Source: an uncultured Oscillospiraceae bacterium
GTDB lineage: Bacteria; Bacillota; Clostridia; Oscillospirales; Oscillospiraceae
NCBI GenBank assembly: GCA_934597345.1
Contig: CAKTRJ010000003.1
Span: 1-64,000, forward strand
DNA: 64,000 nt
Direction: 5' to 3'
Position numbers and translations under genes: made by a program. The notes beneath the pieces are model-generated. The model was not told where the DNA came from, made no database searches, and was given only the letters and a program-made list of their open reading frames with translations. How positions within the stretch are numbered: position 1 is the first letter of the stretch; each line of letters opens with the position of its first letter. Of this stretch, positions 25,436-33,593 are shown piece by piece.

Positions 25436-26386
25436 ATGGATCGAGAAATGTTGGGCAGATTCATCGCCCAGAGACGTAAGGAACTGAACCTGACCCAGCG
25501 GGAGCTGGCGGAGGCGCTGCATGTGACGGACAAGGCCGTCAGCAAATGGGAGCGGGGCGCGGGCTGCCCAGATATCTCGCTGCTGGAGCCGCTGGCGGAG
25601 GCGCTGGGCCTCAGCGTGGATCAGCTGCTGACCTATCAGACCGCCCCGGCGGAACCGGAAGCGGCGGAGGAGCCTGCGCCCACCTCGGAAGCGGTGCAGG
25701 CGGTACTTGACCTGACGCTGGCGGAGCGCCGCGCCCGTCGGCGCAGACGCTGGTTCATCGCCATGGCGGTAACACTGAGCCTGATCGTGCTGGCAGTTAT
25801 GTATGTCCTTCTGAGCAGCCTGCAAGTGCAGGGAAAACTGTTCCGCAACGAAAGCAGTACATCACCCGATGGCAGTATCACCGTGGTGACGTATACCGGC
25901 AGCTTCGGCAATTCGTCGGTTAAGGTAACGAACCCGGCCGATATACAGCGCCGCTGGGGTGATGGCGGTGTGGACGCCGGTATGAGCGAATCGTATCCCC
26001 ATACGGCGGTCACTGGCCTGTACTGGTCGCCGGACAGCGCCTATCTGGCCATCGGCCAGAGCGTTCAGGACGAAACACCCCACCTTGACTGCAAGGTCTG
26101 GCATTTCTATCAGGGCGCGGATGACCGGTGGTACGGTCAGTCAGACGGCTGCATGAGACTTATCCTGGAGTACCTGTGGCATGAGGGGGATGAAGCGCTG
26201 AAGGCGGCATTTCCCGCCGTGCCGACGGCGCAGCCGTCCGGCTATCCCATCTTTGACGTGACCTTCGATGGCTGGGAAGGCACGGTGCTGCAGGTGAAAT
26301 GCACCTACACTGGCACCGACAACGCCGATCACGCGGTGACCGTCCGCTATGATGCGGCCGCACAGCAGGTAATTTCTGCGGAGTAA
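25436..26386 (+). CDS. Membrane-anchored XRE-family regulator with extracytoplasmic domain (paralog 1)
   Basis: A 316-residue protein with a helix-turn-helix at residues 1-65 (LTQRELAEALHVTDKAVSKWERG), a linker, one membrane segment (about 104-126, RRWFIAMAVTLSLIVLAVMY) and a C-terminal domain of about 190 residues outside the cell. The start ATG has GGAGGTGATCCC upstream. The gene at 43153-44127 has the same layout and similar key phrases (YWSPDSAYLAIGQS here, YWSADGAYAVAVTDS there). It probably transmits an external or envelope signal to DNA; ligand and targets are unknown. No partner gene is adjacent. Confidence 0.8.
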   Translation: MDREMLGRFIAQRRKELNLTQRELAEALHVTDKAVSKWERGAGCPDISLLEPLAEALGLSVDQLLTYQTAPAEPEAAEEPAPTSEAVQAVLDLTLAERRARRRRRWFIAMAVTLSLIVLAVMYVLLSSLQVQGKLFRNESSTSPDGSITVVTYTGSFGNSSVKVTNPADIQRRWGDGGVDAGMSESYPHTAVTGLYWSPDSAYLAIGQSVQDETPHLDCKVWHFYQGADDRWYGQSDGCMRLILEYLWHEGDEALKAAFPAVPTAQPSGYPIFDVTFDGWEGTVLQVKCTYTGTDNADHAVTVRYDAAAQQVISAE

Positions 26387-26391
26387 ACACA

Positions 26392-26434
26392 AAACAAAGA
26401 AGGGACTTCCGAAAGGAAGTCCCTTCTTTGTTGT
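26392..26434. terminator. Bidirectional terminator between the XRE gene and cstA
   Basis: A perfect 18-bp stem (AACAAAGAAGGGACTTCC and its complement) with a GAAA tetraloop between convergent genes. Confidence 0.88.
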
Positions 26435-26468
26435 TTATAAGGGGTGAGAAAACTCGCAATGGAAAGCG

Positions 26469-28196
26469 TTACTTGGCAGCAGCGGCTTTCTTCTGAGCGC
26501 TCAGCGCCTTGACGCCCTGCACCACCAGGTCGATGGCCAGGATCACCAGCAGCACGCCGATGATGCCGCGGATGTAGCACCACACCACGCCTTCGCCGCC
26601 GGCAGCGATACCAGCGATCTGAGCCTTGATGGTGAACACCAGGGAGGTCAGAGTGACGACCAGCATGAAGAACATGGGGAAGTAGAACATCTTGTTGTTA
26701 CGGCCGATCTTACCCAGCCAGCAGCACACAGCCAGCAGACCCAGAGCAGCCAGCAGCTGGTTGGCAGCGCCGAACAGAGCCCAGATCTTGGCATAACCGG
26801 TCAGGCCCAGGGCCACGCCGGCCACCACGGTGATACCGGTGGCAACATAGGGGTTGGTGATGACGCGCTTCCAGCCTTTCAGATCCTCGCGGGTCTGGCC
26901 GGGCTCCACGAAGAACTCGGCGAACATGTAACGGGCCAGACGGGTAGCGGTATCCACGGAGGTCAGGCAGAAAGCGGACACGGCCAGGATCAGCATGGAG
27001 TACACAGCGTTGTAGCAGCCATCGCCGAATACCTTGGAGAACATGGAGGCAAGGCCGGTAGCAAACACGACGGTAGGAGTCACGGTAGTGCCGTCAGCAT
27101 ACTGGTTCCAGATGTAACCAACAGCGCAGACGGAGATCAGGGCCAGAGCGCACTCGATCAGCATGCCGCCGTAAGCGATGGGCTTGGCGTCCTTTTCCTG
27201 ATCCAGCTGCTTGGAGGTGGTGCCGGAACCAACCAGAGAGTGGAAGCCGGACACAGCGCCGCAGGCGATGGTCACGAACAGAGCGGGGAACAGATAGCCC
27301 AGAGAGGTGCCGGAGGGAGCCAGCGTATCATAGAAGCCCAGGAACGCAGGCATCTCAACGGTGGGATGTGCGCCGATGATACCCACGACAGCCAGGATCA
27401 TCATGCCGTACAGCAGGAAGGAACTCAGGTAGTCACGGGGCTGCAGCAGAATCCACACGGGGGTGACGGAAGCAACGCCGATGTACAGACCGACAATGAT
27501 CATCCACACGGTGTAGCTCAGGTAGATGGGGTGCCAGTTCAGGCCGATGACCATGCAGACCACGATGCCGATGACGCCGATCACAGTAGCCACGCCCAGA
27601 GGCGCGTTGCGGCGATAGACAAAGAAGCCGAACAGGATGGCCATCAGGATGAACATGATGGAGATGATAGCGGTGGAGGCGTTGGCTGCGGAAGCGGCAT
27701 AGTCGATCGCGCCCTCAGCGGTGTAGGTAGCCTTGAAGGTGTTGGCCACGATGGAAGCGAAGGCAGCCACAACAAGGATCAGGGTCAGGTAAGCGAACAC
27801 GATGAACAGCTTCTTGGCCTTGGCGCCGATAGCGTCACCGATGACCTCACCGATGGACTCGCCCTTGTGGCGGATGGAAGCGAACAGAGAACCGAAGTCA
27901 TGCACGCCGCCAAAGAAGATACCGCCGATCAGGACCCACAGCATCACGGGGACCCAGCCGAACACAGCCGCCTGAATGGGGCCGTTGATGGGGCCGGCGC
28001 CGGCGATGGAGGAGAAGTGATGGCCCATCAGCACAGGAGCCTTGGCAGGGCAGTAGTCCTTGCCGTCTTCCATGGTATGAGCAGGAGTAGGACGGGAGTT
28101 ATCGACGCCCCACTTTTTGGCCAGCCAGCCGCCGTAGAAAATATAGCCTACGACCAGAACTGCGCAGCCGATGATAAGGAACAAAGCAGCATTCAT
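26469..28196 (-). CDS. cstA: Carbon starvation protein CstA family transporter
   Basis: A 575-residue membrane protein with about sixteen hydrophobic segments. The N-terminal GHHFSSIAGAGPINGPI is the CstA family signature, and a later GFHSLVGSGTTSKQL is also conserved. Family members take up peptides or pyruvate under carbon limitation. Its ATG overlaps the stop of the upstream gene at 28193, so the two are coupled. The strong translation signal GGAGAG lies within that gene's end. Codon usage is unusually restricted, suggesting high expression. Confidence 0.93.
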   Translation of the reverse strand: MNAALFLIIGCAVLVVGYIFYGGWLAKKWGVDNSRPTPAHTMEDGKDYCPAKAPVLMGHHFSSIAGAGPINGPIQAAVFGWVPVMLWVLIGGIFFGGVHDFGSLFASIRHKGESIGEVIGDAIGAKAKKLFIVFAYLTLILVVAAFASIVANTFKATYTAEGAIDYAASAANASTAIISIMFILMAILFGFFVYRRNAPLGVATVIGVIGIVVCMVIGLNWHPIYLSYTVWMIIVGLYIGVASVTPVWILLQPRDYLSSFLLYGMMILAVVGIIGAHPTVEMPAFLGFYDTLAPSGTSLGYLFPALFVTIACGAVSGFHSLVGSGTTSKQLDQEKDAKPIAYGGMLIECALALISVCAVGYIWNQYADGTTVTPTVVFATGLASMFSKVFGDGCYNAVYSMLILAVSAFCLTSVDTATRLARYMFAEFFVEPGQTREDLKGWKRVITNPYVATGITVVAGVALGLTGYAKIWALFGAANQLLAALGLLAVCCWLGKIGRNNKMFYFPMFFMLVVTLTSLVFTIKAQIAGIAAGGEGVVWCYIRGIIGVLLVILAIDLVVQGVKALSAQKKAAAAK

Positions 28197-28732
28197 AAAG
28201 CTCTCTCCTTTCTGAACAAGTTTTTCTTTTGCTTATGAAACAGGCCCTGTTGAAAGACCTGCGCTGCACTGTGTCCGCTGGCGTTGCTGCTGACCTTTTC
28301 CTCCGGCAGCTCCGCCAAGGCGGTATGAAAATCCATCCAGCCCCAATAGGACATGCGGAAACTCTTATAGAGCTTGCAGCGCTTCAGCGCCTTTTTGGCG
28401 TCCTCGTCGCAGCTGTCGCACAGGAACAGGGCCGTAATGTAGGTGTACATGTGATTGGGGCCGGGGTTGATGCGGGCCATGCCCTCCTCGTAGGCCTTCT
28501 TTTCACATGCCTCATAAATTTCCTTGGTCAGATGGGGCACGCTGAACAAATAGACGTATTCAAAGCTGTTGGCCTCCCAGAGCTTGGCCTTCTTGGACAG
28601 CACATATTTGGAGGATTCTGCATAAAAATCCATCTGTGCGGCCAAAGGCTGCTCATGCTCCTCACAGCGCCGTACGTCGAAATCATTCTGATAGATCTCA
28701 CACAGGCACTGAACGGCATCTTCTCGCGTCAT
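28193..28732 (-). CDS. Conserved unknown protein co-transcribed with cstA
   Basis: A 179-residue soluble protein that I do not recognise. It is mostly helical, with conserved-looking HLTKEIYEACEKKAYEEGMARINPG (split here: HLTKEIYEACEKK then AYEEGMARI) and ALFLCDSCDEDAKKAL, and several Cys and Tyr residues. No signal peptide or membrane segment. It is the first gene of the cstA operon, overlapping cstA by 4 bp, with its own promoter at 28877-28905. It is unrelated to the small YbdD/YjiX partner of enterobacterial CstA. A role in regulating or assembling the transporter is only inference from the coupling. Confidence 0.7.
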   Translation of the reverse strand: MTREDAVQCLCEIYQNDFDVRRCEEHEQPLAAQMDFYAESSKYVLSKKAKLWEANSFEYVYLFSVPHLTKEIYEACEKKAYEEGMARINPGPNHMYTYITALFLCDSCDEDAKKALKRCKLYKSFRMSYWGWMDFHTALAELPEEKVSSNASGHSAAQVFQQGLFHKQKKNLFRKERAL

Positions 28733-28812
28733 TTATTCCACCGTCCTTTCTCCTTCACACGGGAACTGGTTTTCTCTGCTGACTTTCGCGATTTTAAGCG
28801 CGAAATATTTAA

Positions 28813-28836
28813 CAGGAAAAATGCACATTTTTCCTG
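28813..28836. promoter_or_regulatory. 24-bp palindrome in the cstA operon leader
   Basis: Two perfect 11-base arms (CAGGAAAAATG and CATTTTTCCTG) are separated by 2 bases. It lies about 40 bases inside the predicted transcript and 80 bases before the first gene, in the right place for a repressor operator or an RNA hairpin. It is not a match to the cre consensus. Confidence 0.5.
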
Positions 28837-28876
28837 AAACGAAAACGTTACCGAGCCTTGAAAATTCATGCTTCAT

Positions 28877-28905
28877 ACTATACGCCTGTTGTTTTCAAAT
28901 TTCAA
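28877..28905 (-). promoter_or_regulatory. Sigma-A promoter of the cstA operon
   Basis: TTGAAA, 17 bases, TATAGT on the minus strand, 145 bases before the operon's first start codon. Confidence 0.7.
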
Positions 28906-28965
28906 GAGGTCAAAACTAACAAGATTTTAACGGAAAGTTCATGTAAATTTTCTGTTAAGACTATA

Positions 28966-29066
28966 TTGAATCTGCAAAGAACGCATGATAAAATAAGTTT
29001 GTTTCCGCCCCTAAGACGGAAGAAATGAAATGCGCCGCAGAACGAAAACTGCGGCGCATTTTTATG
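28966..29066 (+). ncRNA. Short terminated transcript upstream of sigK (candidate leader or small RNA)
   Basis: A sigma-A-like promoter (TTGAAT at 28966, 17 bases, TAAAAT ending 28994) is followed after about 35 bases by an intrinsic terminator at 29029-29064: stem ATGCGCCGCAG / CTGCGGCGCAT, 8-base loop, then TTTTT. The predicted RNA is about 65 bases with an extra TTCCG...CGGAA hairpin and no convincing reading frame. sigK begins 85 bases beyond. It could be an attenuated leader that keeps vegetative transcription out of sigK, or an independent small RNA. Confidence 0.5.
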
Positions 29067-29148
29067 TGTATACGCATACCGGGCATACCCTTTGCACATA
29101 GGGACTTCCCCTCGGCGCATAGCCTGACAGGGAGAGGAGGCGTTTGCC

Positions 29149-29841
29149 ATGTTAAGCGCGGCGCTGCTGCTGGTCTGCCAGAGCCTGTTCTGGCAGCTGC
29201 ATCTGGCGGGAGAGGGAGGCTCCTTCCCTAAACCACTGACGGCAGAGGAGGAGAAGAAATATCTGGAGCGGTGCGTCCAGGGGGATCTGGATGCCCGCAA
29301 TGTTTTGGTGGAGCGGAACCTCAGGCTCGTGATGCATATCATCAAAAAATACTATGTTCAGGTGGAAGATCAGGAGGATCTGATCTCCATCGGTACCATC
29401 GGCCTCATCAAGGCGGTGAACACCTTCAAGCCCGACAAAGGCATCCGCCTGGCCACTTATGCAAGCAGATGTATTGAGAATGAGATCCTGATGTACTTCC
29501 GCGCGCGGAAGAAGCTGCAGGGGGAGGTGTCCCTCAGCGATACCATTGAGACTGACGGCGACGGCAGCGACCTGTCCATTGGTGACGTGGTGGGAAAGAG
29601 CGACACCATGCTGGAGGACCTGCAGGACAAGGATGACCGCATACTGGTGCGGCGGCTGGTGGCGGAGCGGCTGACGGAGCGTGAGGCGGATATCATCCGC
29701 CGCCGCTACGGCCTGGAGGGGCATATGCCCCAGACCCAGCGGCAGGTGGCCGCCGTCTATCATATCAGCCGCAGCTATATCTCCCGCATCGAGAAGAAGG
29801 CGCTGGAAAAGCTGGAGATCGCGCTGCGGGATTTCCTGTGA
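29149..29841 (+). CDS. sigK: Sporulation sigma factor SigK precursor
   Basis: The late mother-cell sigma factor; 230 residues. It begins with a hydrophobic pro-sequence (LSAALLLVCQSLFWQLHLAG) that in this family is removed by the SpoIVFB protease. Region 2 reads RNLRLVMHIIKKYYVQVEDQEDLISIGTIGLIKAVNTF (split: RNLRLVMHIIKKYY; DLISIGTIGLIKAVNTF), followed by RLATYASRCIENEILMYFR. Region 4 has YHISRSYISRIEKKALEKL. GGAGAGGAGG precedes the ATG. The gene is intact, without a skin element. A terminator follows. Confidence 0.93.
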   Translation: MLSAALLLVCQSLFWQLHLAGEGGSFPKPLTAEEEKKYLERCVQGDLDARNVLVERNLRLVMHIIKKYYVQVEDQEDLISIGTIGLIKAVNTFKPDKGIRLATYASRCIENEILMYFRARKKLQGEVSLSDTIETDGDGSDLSIGDVVGKSDTMLEDLQDKDDRILVRRLVAERLTEREADIIRRRYGLEGHMPQTQRQVAAVYHISRSYISRIEKKALEKLEIALRDFL

Positions 29842-29856
29842 CCGCGAAAGTGCGCA

Positions 29857-29900
29857 GAAAAAACGACGTCCTGATGATTTTGATCAGGGCGTCGTTTTTT
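29857..29900. terminator. Bidirectional terminator between sigK and the LTA-synthase-like gene
   Basis: A stem of AAAAAACGACGTCCTGAT against ATCAGGGCGTCGTTTTTT with a GATTTTG loop, between convergent genes; runs of six A and six T at its ends. Confidence 0.85.
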
Positions 29901-29909
29901 ACATCGTCG

Positions 29910-32072
29910 TTATTCGCCGGTGTATTCCGGTATGGTGTCGGTGGGTTCTTCCGCGGGCTCGTCCGCCGTGTCGTCCGAATTGCTGCTGGGCGGTATCACG
30001 GGGGCCTGCATGACATAGGTGGCCTGGGGATGGTGCAGCACCACACCGGCATAGTCATACTGGATCAGCTGCCGGGCATAGGAGAACTTGGCGTCCACCA
30101 GCGAGGTGACGGTATCCACATAATCGTCCGCCACGGTGATGCCGGGGTTGGGGGTAAAGGTGCGGGTCTTGGCGTCATAGGTGCCTGCGGCGGTGATCCA
30201 ACTGTTGCCCCGGTTGGTGGGCAGAATCACCAGCGGCATGCAGGTGGAGGCCTGGGAAGCGTTATAGTTCTCGGCAAACACGTCCCGGCCCGACAGCAGG
30301 CGGGAATCGTAGGTCAGGCCGAACAGGTTGCTGAGGGTGGGGATGATGTCGATGGAGGAGCAGGGGGTGTTGACGGTGACCGGCTGCTCCATGCTGCCGC
30401 TCCACAGGATCAGAGTATTGCGGTAGCGGGAGATATCCAGCTCGCTGTCCTGCTTGCCGCTGAGCTCCTGATAGTAGTCCACCTCGTTGGTCACCAGCGC
30501 GTAGGGATAGTGGTCGGCAGTCAGGCAGATGACAGTATCATCGGCGATACCGGCGGCCTCCAGCTGCTCCAGCAGATAGGTCAGGGCATATTCCAGTTCC
30601 AGATTGGCGGCGATATAGCCCTGTACCGGCTGAGAGGCATTGGGGTAGGTGGCCACGGCGGCCTCGCGGTTCTTGGCGGACATAGCGTTGCCCCACCCCC
30701 AGTTGGCATGGCCGCTGACGGTCATGTAGTAGGCGTGGAAGGGCTTGCCGTTCTGCACATAGTCCTCAATATAGGCCGGGGCCGTCAGCTCCATCATCTC
30801 CAGATCGGAGTAGGGCCAGCCGGGGCCGGTGATGTTCAGGCCGTTGCCTTGGCCGTAATAGTCGTAACCCAGATTGGGGTGGGTCAGGTGACGGTTATAA
30901 TAGGTGTAGACGTTGTTGTGATATGCCACGGTGGTATAGCCCAGCGCCCGGAACTGGTTGCCCAGGGCAAAGGGCATATAGTCCTTATGGCTGACATAGA
31001 AGCTGAGGTTATTGTTGATCCAGGTGGGGATCACGCCGGTCATGGCGGCAAACTCGCCGCCGGTGGTAGACTGGCCCCAGCCGGGCTGGTAGTAGTTGTT
31101 GAACACAAAGCCCTCGTGGGTCAGCTTATACAGGGTGGGCGTCAGCTCCTTGCTGATGACGTAGGGGGAGAAAGCCTCGGCGGTGATCTGGATCAGATTC
31201 TTCCCCTCAAACATGCCGGTGTATTCGTTCTTCTGGCTGGCGGTAAGGCTGCTGAAATATTTGTGCATGTTGGCCAGCGTCTGGCCGCCCACCAGCTGGG
31301 ACTCCGCCTCGAAATCCAGATCCATCTTGTTGTAGTCATAGACCACCGGTGAGGGCTCCGGCTCCGGTTCCGGCTCCGCCACCTGGATCACCGGCGCATC
31401 AGGCAGACCGAACAGGGTGTACTGGAGCTCCAGCCGCACGGAGGCGGACAGACCAAAATTGGGTACAGCGCGGTCCGTAATGAAGTTATAAGTATAGTCG
31501 GCCTTGTATTCGCCGGTATAGCACAGAGCGGAGCCTGCGGCCTGAAACACGATAAAGCCCGCCAGCGCCAGCAGCCGCGTTCTGCCGCGCAGCTGCCTGC
31601 CCGGCAGCAGATGGCGGTGGAAGATGATCAGCGCCGCCAGCGGCACAAAGGCCAGCAGGATAAAGAGCAGGCGGCTCACGATGATCTCCATCATGGTGGT
31701 GAAGAAGTTGCCCACCACGTTGCCGGTCATCTGCATGACGAAGCCAAGGCCCCAATAGGTCTTGAAATAGCTCTTGCAGCAGTATTCGATGCACGTCAAT
31801 ACCGTCCAGCCTACGCACAGGGCGTAGGTGACGATGTGGGCGGCCTTCCGGGGCAGCAAATCCACCAGCACCGATAGTAGCAGTCCCATGGCGGCGGAAA
31901 ACAGCAGGATATACACCAGCGGCATTTCCAGAAACGCCACGCTGCGGTCGAATATATGCATCAGCAGCTCATGATAGATGAGCGCCAGCGGAAGAAAAAA
32001 CAGCGGCCACAGACTCCGCTTCGGGGGTTCCTGCGGCGCCTGCTCTAAACGGGTATGGTTTTCGTGCTCCAT
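29910..32072 (-). CDS. LTA synthase-family sulfatase-fold membrane protein
   Basis: A 720-residue member of the lipoteichoic-acid-synthase/phosphoglycerol-transferase family. Five membrane segments fill about residues 20-190, then an acidic Pro/Glu linker (EPEPEPEPSP near 235) and an extracellular sulfatase-fold domain. Metal and catalytic motifs are visible: NLIQITAEAFSPY (metal Glu), QSTTGGEFAAMTGV (nucleophile Thr), HANWGW and CLTADHYPYAL. It probably polymerises or transfers glycerol-phosphate units on the cell surface; whether the product is classical LTA is unknown. GGAGAC precedes the ATG. Confidence 0.88.
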   Translation of the reverse strand: MEHENHTRLEQAPQEPPKRSLWPLFFLPLALIYHELLMHIFDRSVAFLEMPLVYILLFSAAMGLLLSVLVDLLPRKAAHIVTYALCVGWTVLTCIEYCCKSYFKTYWGLGFVMQMTGNVVGNFFTTMMEIIVSRLLFILLAFVPLAALIIFHRHLLPGRQLRGRTRLLALAGFIVFQAAGSALCYTGEYKADYTYNFITDRAVPNFGLSASVRLELQYTLFGLPDAPVIQVAEPEPEPEPSPVVYDYNKMDLDFEAESQLVGGQTLANMHKYFSSLTASQKNEYTGMFEGKNLIQITAEAFSPYVISKELTPTLYKLTHEGFVFNNYYQPGWGQSTTGGEFAAMTGVIPTWINNNLSFYVSHKDYMPFALGNQFRALGYTTVAYHNNVYTYYNRHLTHPNLGYDYYGQGNGLNITGPGWPYSDLEMMELTAPAYIEDYVQNGKPFHAYYMTVSGHANWGWGNAMSAKNREAAVATYPNASQPVQGYIAANLELEYALTYLLEQLEAAGIADDTVICLTADHYPYALVTNEVDYYQELSGKQDSELDISRYRNTLILWSGSMEQPVTVNTPCSSIDIIPTLSNLFGLTYDSRLLSGRDVFAENYNASQASTCMPLVILPTNRGNSWITAAGTYDAKTRTFTPNPGITVADDYVDTVTSLVDAKFSYARQLIQYDYAGVVLHHPQATYVMQAPVIPPSSNSDDTADEPAEEPTDTIPEYTGE

Positions 32073-32140
32073 AGGGTCTCCTTATCGTCCCGGCGGGACG
32101 TAAACAAATCGTAAAATCTTGTCGAAAGGACAGTCTTAAC

Positions 32141-32169
32141 ATAGTAGCACGCTTTATCCGCTTTTGCAA
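32141..32169 (-). promoter_or_regulatory. Sigma-A promoter of the LTA-synthase-like gene
   Basis: TTGCAA, 17 bases, TACTAT on the minus strand, about 60 bases before the predicted start codon. Confidence 0.6.
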
Positions 32170-32245
32170 TGGGCGTTGGCCGTACCTCACGAAAAATTTA
32201 CAATTTGATATTGGCTGATTTTTGGTTGATTTTTGGCGGTGGATA

Positions 32246-33457
32246 TCAGTCGTCCCAGCCGCTGAACTTGCCAGTATTCCCGAAGGTGATGGCGCCCTTG
32301 CCGTATTTGCCCCGGATGGCGTCCATGGCCTGCTCCAGCTTCTCCTGCTTTTCGTTCTGCTTCGGTGCTTCCCGGTTCAGCAGGTCCAGCTGCTCGAAGC
32401 TGTCGGCGTCCTCGGTGAGATACAGCGCCGTGATGGTCAGGGCGCGGATGGGATCGGGAGCGTGCCACGACTGCCGCGCCAGTTCCAGCGCCGCATGGTA
32501 GATATCCTTCTGCAGATGGGTGGGGCTGTCCAGCCGCGTCTGGCGGCTGAACTGGCGGAACTGGGCGTCCCGGATGGTCAGCGCCACGCCGCCGCAGTAC
32601 ATGCCGTAGCGGCGCAGGCGGCCCGCCACGCTGTCGGACAGCACCGCAAGACCGGAGCGTACCTCCTCCCACCGGGTAAGATTCCGGGGAAAGGTGGTGC
32701 CGTTGCCCACGGATTTTACCGGCTCGGCCTCGTGCTGGGGACGGACGGGGCTGCTTTCCAGCCCGTTGGCGTAGTCGTGGAGCTGCGCGCCGTGCTTGCC
32801 CAATAGTGTTTCCAGATTCTGACGGGGGAATTCCGCCAGCTGGCCGACGGTCTCCACGCCGTACTGATGCAGCAGCTTCCGGGTGGAGTGGCCCACGCCC
32901 AGCAGGTCGCCCACCGGCAGCGGCCACACGATATCCTTCCAGTTGTCCCGGTCGATGACGGTGGTGGCGTCGGGCTTTTTATAGTCGCTGCCCAGCTTGG
33001 CAAAGATCTTGTTGAAGCTGACGCCCACCGAGATGGTCAGGCCCAACTCCTGCCGCAGCCGGTCACGCAGCCGGTCGGCAATGGCCTTGCCGTCGCCGCC
33101 GAACAGGTGCATGCTGCCGGTGATGTCCAGCCAGCTCTCGTCGATGCCGAAGGGCTCCACCAGATCGGTATATTGCCCGTAAATGGCGTTGACCTTCCGG
33201 CTGTACTCCTTATATAAGCTGTGGTGGGGCGGCAGGGTGATGAGATGGGGGGCCTTCTGTCTGGCCTGCCAGATGGTCTCCGCCGTCTTGACGCCCAGCT
33301 GCTTGGCGGCCTCATTCTTGGCCAGCACGATGCCATGGCGGGACTCCGGATCGCCGCATACCGCCACCGGCACGTCCCGCAGCGCCGGATAGCTCAACAG
33401 CTCTACCGACGCGAAAAAACAGTTCAGATCACAGTGCAGGATCACTCGCTCCTTCAT
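32246..33457 (-). CDS. dinB: DNA polymerase IV (Y-family) DinB
   Basis: A 403-residue translesion DNA polymerase. It opens VILHCDLNCFFASVEL with the first catalytic Asp, has GIVLAKNEAAKQLGVKT in the fingers, and FGIDESWLDITGS with the catalytic Asp-Glu pair near residue 105; a little-finger domain follows. The ATG at 33457 has AGGAGG 6 bases upstream; an in-frame ATG seven codons earlier would swallow that site. The C-terminus lacks a clear clamp-binding motif that I can name. Divergent from the DEAD-box gene. Confidence 0.93.
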   Translation of the reverse strand: MKERVILHCDLNCFFASVELLSYPALRDVPVAVCGDPESRHGIVLAKNEAAKQLGVKTAETIWQARQKAPHLITLPPHHSLYKEYSRKVNAIYGQYTDLVEPFGIDESWLDITGSMHLFGGDGKAIADRLRDRLRQELGLTISVGVSFNKIFAKLGSDYKKPDATTVIDRDNWKDIVWPLPVGDLLGVGHSTRKLLHQYGVETVGQLAEFPRQNLETLLGKHGAQLHDYANGLESSPVRPQHEAEPVKSVGNGTTFPRNLTRWEEVRSGLAVLSDSVAGRLRRYGMYCGGVALTIRDAQFRQFSRQTRLDSPTHLQKDIYHAALELARQSWHAPDPIRALTITALYLTEDADSFEQLDLLNREAPKQNEKQEKLEQAMDAIRGKYGKGAITFGNTGKFSGWDD

Positions 33458-33471
33458 ACCGCACCTCCTGT

Positions 33472-33496
33472 CGCTCATTTGTTCGAGAATAGTATA
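33472..33496 (-). promoter_or_regulatory. dinB promoter with degenerate SOS box
   Basis: On the minus strand an extended -10 (TGGTATACT, -10 at 33491-33496) is followed by CGAACAAATGAGCG (33472-33485). The left half is a perfect LexA half-site of Gram-positive type (CGAAC), while the right half keeps three of five positions. Placement over the transcription start is right for LexA control. Confidence 0.42.
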
Positions 33497-33543
33497 CCAC
33501 GTTTTGCGCGGTTTGAAAAGAGGAAATGCTTACTTGACAGCTA

Positions 33544-33552
33544 TGGTATAAT
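33544..33552 (+). promoter_or_regulatory. Extended -10 promoter of the DEAD-box gene
   Basis: TGGTATAAT, an extended -10 element, 42 bases before the start codon. A TTGACA lies only 7 bases upstream and cannot be its -35 box. Confidence 0.55.
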
Positions 33553-33593
33553 AAAAACGATTGAAATTTTTGAGAAATAAGAGGAAAAACGCT

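Noticed and set aside
28838-28856. Catabolite-responsive element before the cstA operon (TGAAACGAAAACGTTA).
   Set aside because: It is one base short of the TGNAANCGN spacing and lacks dyad symmetry.
32118-32124. TGTCGAA, a perfect Spo0A-box heptamer, upstream of the LTA-synthase-like gene.
   Set aside because: A single 7-base match is expected several times by chance in 64 kb, and no second box lies nearby.
33534-33552. TTGACA with TATAAT in front of the DEAD-box gene as a standard promoter.
   Set aside because: The two hexamers are only 7 bases apart; the TATAAT is better explained as an extended -10 element.
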